In this document: positions 59,831 through 64,000 of the stretch, one piece after another
Layout: every line of letters begins with the position of its first letter
How positions within the stretch are numbered: position 1 is the stretch's first letter
DNA from: Lumbricus terrestris
Taxonomy: Eukaryota; Annelida; Clitellata; Crassiclitellata; Lumbricidae
NCBI GenBank assembly: GCA_949752735.1
Contig: OX457046.1
Span: 34,419,555 to 34,483,554 of the forward strand
DNA: 64,000 nucleotides
Reading direction: 5' to 3'
Made by a program: the position numbers and the translations under genes
The notes under the pieces: generated by a model
Told to the model about the DNA's origin: nothing
Seen by the model: only the letters and a program-made list of their open reading frames with translations
Database searches by the model: none

Positions 59831-61133
59831 GCTGTCCGTCTGTCTGTTAAGATACATTGGATGCGTGCGACGAGTGGCAGAAGAGAGATTGGACCTATGT
59901 ATGTGCTTGCTTGCTTGCTTGGTATATGTATACGCAGGGGAAGACGGTCGTATGTTTGTCAATCACTAGTCCTGACGTGAACCCGCGTGGATAGGGGAAG
60001 GCGATGAGAGGGGGAAAGAGATCACGGAGGAGTTGGAGGGATGGAGGCTGGGTGGGAGGTAGTCGCCGTAAGCAGAAACTGCAGGGGGATGGAGCAGGCG
60101 GAGGGAAAGAGGAAGACACAAGGAGGGATACAATGGTGACGAGGAAGAGAAGGATGGGTGGATGTGGTATGAGAGGGAAGGGATATAACGTTGATGTGGA
60201 ATTGTTATTGTGAAGTTGCTGAAGCGCGTATTGCATTCGAGATGATTGTCTCTCACTCGTTATATTAATTAATAGGGGTGGACGTTGAGGTGGGTGTGGG
60301 TGGAGGGAATTGTGCCATTGTTGTCCCCAGAAGGAGTTTTGTTCGTGCTTCACGGAGATATACTTTGCATCTGATTCTTCTGCTTCGATTATAATCTCGT
60401 ATTTCTGTTTGTGTTTAAAATATCGACGACTGCGTTTATTATATATCTGTATAGCGCCTTCGTGAGAAGTAGATTGTTTTATTACATCTGGTCGAGCTGT
60501 AGAGTTTTCACACAGGGTTAGACGAGAGATTTGTAGAAAATAACGGGGGAGGGGCGGGGTTGACGTTCGCTTATGTAGAGCAGGGGTGACAATAAAAGGG
60601 TCACAAGACTAAGACTATAGAGGGGGTGGATTTTCAACCCACGGCAATTCTCACCCGGGGTTAAGCCTATCAATAATTTAAGAAAATACTTGATTTATTG
60701 ATTGTTAGGTCTGCGCAATAGCCTACAGTTATGCAGTTGAAAACAGAGAAATATTTATGGTACATGCTTTAGGAAAGATTGCGGCAGGAGTGGAAAGAAG
60801 TCTGTACTCTGTAACACACGGTCAAAAGAAGGAGACTCTTACTTAGGACATCTGATGAGAAAGAAGGGAGATTGCCTGGAAAAATAGATCATGCATGATA
60901 CAGTGCCAGGAGCAAGAGCACAGGGAGGCTGAGGATGGGATCGATCTCCAGCATAAGAACCTCGATGGAATTGTCATTAGATAGGATGCTGACAGAGACA
61001 GAGGACAGGAGGAGATGGAGAAAACTTGTCTATGAAACGACCAATCCTCAGACCCAGGAAGGTTGAAGACAAGAAAAGAAATTCTTGAAGACCCGATGAT
61101 AAACCTTGACCTAGGCCTACGCCACAAAATATC

Positions 61134-61172
<39 letters not shown>

Positions 61173-61429
61173 TATTTTAGGATTGGCGCATGTAGAGAAA
61201 TGTGTGCTGTTTTGAAAGCGATCAGTGTAGTATTACAAAGTAATATATATCGGACAAGCGGAGGACGTTTTTCATGCAAATAAACAGTTCGAAAGAATGC
61301 ATTTCTTTCCGTCTCAGAATACATTTGCCTGCGATCATATGAATGATTGTCTAACCGAGAGAATACGGGCTTTCACTGTTTGATTGGATTCTTATCTAGC
61401 GCTGGTTTTCCTTCCGTCCGTCCATCCGT

Positions 61430-61900
61430 GCCACCTGCTATGCATCTGTAATGATACTCCCTCTTCCCCCGCCTCCTCCTCCTCCTAAACACCAGCAGGC
61501 TGCCATTGTCTCAGTGGCTTGGCCTTTTCTTCCTTCTTTCGCCCCCGATCCGCAGCCGGCGAGCCAATTATAGCCAAAACTGCCTCGTCTCTGAATAATT
61601 CATTAGTGTCTTTCTCGTCCCGTCGACCAATGACTATTCGTCGTGTAAGAGCCGTCACTCCTTCTGGCTACTGTGCTGCCACCGTACGGCTGCTGTCTTA
61701 TTCAGCAACGGTTGGCCGCCGCCTTGTGCAGCCATGTTACGCACACTAGGAATTATTAATAACGAAATGTCCGCTTGCAGACGGTGTAGACGTTGCTGTG
61801 CGGTCGGTCTATGAAATATTCACGGGATTTTTGCTGTCTTCGACGCGCGCCGTGGTTGCCCAGTTAAGTGAGTGTCATTAAATGGATTACGAGTAAGGGT
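61430..61900. promoter_or_regulatory. CpG-richer patch, possible promoter or 5' exon
   Basis: Local composition shifts to C/G-rich with many CpGs (GCCCCCGATCCGCAGCCGGCG, CGACGCGCGCCGTGG). A 76-codon open frame at 61519-61749 has no recognisable domain and is Arg/Ser-rich, as expected by chance in this composition. It is the best upstream candidate for the exon near 63.16 kb. Confidence 0.25.
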
Positions 61901-63084
61901 AAGGCGGCGTTTAACATGAATGTTTGTGTTGTGTGTGTGAGTGTGAGTGAGGTTGGACTTTTCTATTTTTGATGGTAAGATATTTTCAGGATGCGTTTAT
62001 AATATAAGGCGTGTTTTGTTTTGCACTTTTCTAGCGCTATGATAACACGATGCTTATAGACAGCTGGTGCTATCCGCGCTTTGTGGGAAGTAAGAAACTT
62101 GTTGTGTGCGGTGTGTAGTGACGTAATGGTGGGTGTATCGGTTGCTTGATGTTCTGTTTGTTGTGTGAAGGATTACAGAAGCATTGTGTAAACACGCAGG
62201 GTGGCGGCTAAGACAGATGGGAGGGCGGGGAGCGCTTTGTATGCGCTTTTGGTGACGGTCTCAGAGTCCTCAGAGCTGATTAAGAGTAATTTGGTCGGCC
62301 CATCTAACGGCCTTTCATCTCACAATATTCTGTTTCATTGTAATTGAATTTCCGAGTTCCTGTGATTGGCATTGAGTGTCGTTTTGGTCGTGAATGGGGG
62401 GGTCGAGTGTCGTTGCCTTTCCCACGCTCTCTTCTGTTATTCGTTTGCCCAATTTCTCTTCGTGTGTTTTGACATTGATGGATCACATATAAATATATAG
62501 GCCTGTTGTGAAATTCTTTGGCGTTGTCTTAGTCCAGATCACAATCTCACTGATGTTGTTTAAGTAAAAAATATATACTTCAGTAAGAGTTCAGTATGTA
62601 TACATTGCATCTACGTATGGATGCATGTATGTATATGCGTATATAAGCCTGCTTGTATTATGTGTTAGTAAGTATGTATGTTCATGTGTATGTTCTATGT
62701 AGCAACGTTCTCTCTAAGCTGTGTGATTATGCGTATGCACAGAAGAAAAACTCCTGCCAAGCAAAAGTTTTTATATGTCCATGTTAAAAAATTTATGCTG
62801 TTTTTTGTGTACCTTCCAGTTGTAATTGTGCAGAGGGTTTAGTTTGACAAATCAGATAAAGACTAACACAAAAAATTGATGTTTAGTCAACCATATGGAG
62901 AGCCTCTGAGTATCTCCTTTAAGAGGCGCTCTGTAAATACCTTTAGTGAATGAATGAATAAGATTTTCAGGATCAAAGTTTATTTAAATCAGGAAGTGCA
63001 AGATTTTATGCGACTCATAATAATAATCTTTAAATTTTCTGAATTTTTTTTCATGTCCTTATTTTTCTTAAAATTCTTCTACAG

Positions 63085-63279
63085 GTGATTAATATTTCGT
63101 TTTGTGGCTTTGACGTTTTAGCGGTTTCCTGTGAGATAGTCTTCGAATCAATTCGTCGGTTATGCCAAATATCCAAGAGACGAGACAATACAGCGGCTAC
63201 ACATCTGCAGTTATTTCTCCGATCAGTGGAATGCCTCCGGTCACCCTTCGGACATTCTCCACTGGAAGCTCCGTTTCAG
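63085..63279 (+). CDS. Candidate first coding exon of an unidentified gene running off the right edge
   Basis: A pyrimidine-rich acceptor (TTCTTCTACAG) precedes this segment. An in-frame stop is followed by an ATG at 63162 and 39 open codons (MPNIQETRQYSGY..., then ISPISGMPPVTLRTFSTGSS) up to TTTCAG|GTCTGC at 63279/63280. The peptide is Ser/Thr/Pro-rich and low-order, like the N terminus of many transcriptional regulators, but I recognise no family. The donor is weak, and the other open frame across the same stretch looks like chance. GC-richer patches at 59.6-59.8 and 61.4-61.9 kb could hold its non-coding first exon. Confidence 0.3.
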
Positions 63280-64000
63280 GTCTGCATCCGTTCCGTCATT
63301 TTTTTAGCTCATTTTTATGCAACTCACAAAAATGCGGCAATGGTTACTGTACAATGGTTACAGTCTAAGCAGAGCAGTTTGACCTTAATCTTTGCAGTGC
63401 AAAAAACATTGCCAAGTATCTTAAATTAAAAGATACTGCTGTTAGATGGTTACGTTCCAGTGTCCATGAGAGTTTTCTCAAAGTAGCTAGCTGTACAAAT
63501 GTTCATGCTAAATACGTGCACACACACACACGTGCATACATACCAGTTCATACACATATAATATTTACACATACATAACTAATGGTTATTATGCTGTAGT
63601 CTTGTTGATATATGTTTAGTACTATATTAAGTGGGGTCTGGAAGCAGATACATTAAAGAATTTGTATAGCGCCCCTTCAAGAAGCCTACTTAGAGGCACT
63701 CACAGTCCAATGACGGTGATGCATATAAATCTTAAGGGGCCTGTAAAACGCTGACAAGTTAACCCTAGTTACCGGGTGTATCTCCAACAGGAGACCATTC
63801 CATATAGGGGACCTACAACTGAAAGTGCACGACTTTGACAGGTTGAGGTTTGCCCACTTCTATAGGGGTATGCATGCACTATTGCACCTTCGTATGTACG
63901 TACTTTCATATGTATATTTGCTTGTATATATGTATGTATGTATGTATGTATCTATGTATGCATGTATGTATGAGCACATGTTATGGCACCTGTTCAAAAT

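Noticed and set aside
59895..60353. 152-codon Pro/Ser-rich minus-strand frame
   Set aside because: It is the complement of a G/A-rich stretch with a competing frame of equal length; no domain or splice signals.

Overview
This is nuclear DNA of an intron-dense, AT-rich, repeat-laden animal genome, not bacterial or viral DNA. Every recognisable protein-coding gene is split by spliceosomal introns, almost all with GT-AG ends. Encoded proteins resemble vertebrate orthologues closely enough to align exon by exon. BABAM1, MPPE1/PGAP5 and tRNA-derived SINEs point to a metazoan. The intron-rich structure and the many TAGGCCTA palindromes would suit a marine invertebrate, perhaps a non-chordate deuterostome, but that placement is a low-confidence guess.

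Layout. (1) Positions 1-20829, minus strand: NAA15, the auxiliary/ribosome-anchoring subunit of the NatA N-terminal acetyltransferase. I could place 20 exons giving 768 in-frame codons; the last part of the gene lies off the left edge. Its introns hold SINEs, small MITEs, a 22-bp minisatellite, a piggyBac relic and a LINE reverse-transcriptase relic. (2) Positions 20830-23168: shared upstream region of two head-to-head genes, more than half of it one hAT-like element. (3) Positions 23169-28977, plus strand: BABAM1 (MERIT40), complete in 7 exons. (4) Positions 32313-33376, minus strand: a probable two-exon gene for an unrecognised 92-residue Pro/Cys-rich protein. (5) Positions 36458-44135, minus strand: MPPE1 (PGAP5), complete in 8 exons, with transposons in its introns. 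(6) Positions 44200-64000: no gene recognised with confidence. This part holds several DNA transposons, SINEs, large microsatellites and two GC/CpG-richer patches (about 59.64-59.83 kb and 61.43-61.90 kb). A possible first coding exon near 63.16 kb may belong to a gene extending past the right edge.

The genes do housekeeping work in unrelated pathways (co-translational acetylation, K63-deubiquitination/DNA-damage signalling, GPI-anchor remodelling), and nothing suggests a functional cluster. The most distinctive content is the transposon fauna. At least eleven DNA elements have matching 8-bp target-site duplications, one more has a 7-bp duplication, and several are nested. A set of them shares one internal sequence body while carrying four different terminal inverted repeats. 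All coordinates come from reading the sequence by eye; no alignment or database search was run.
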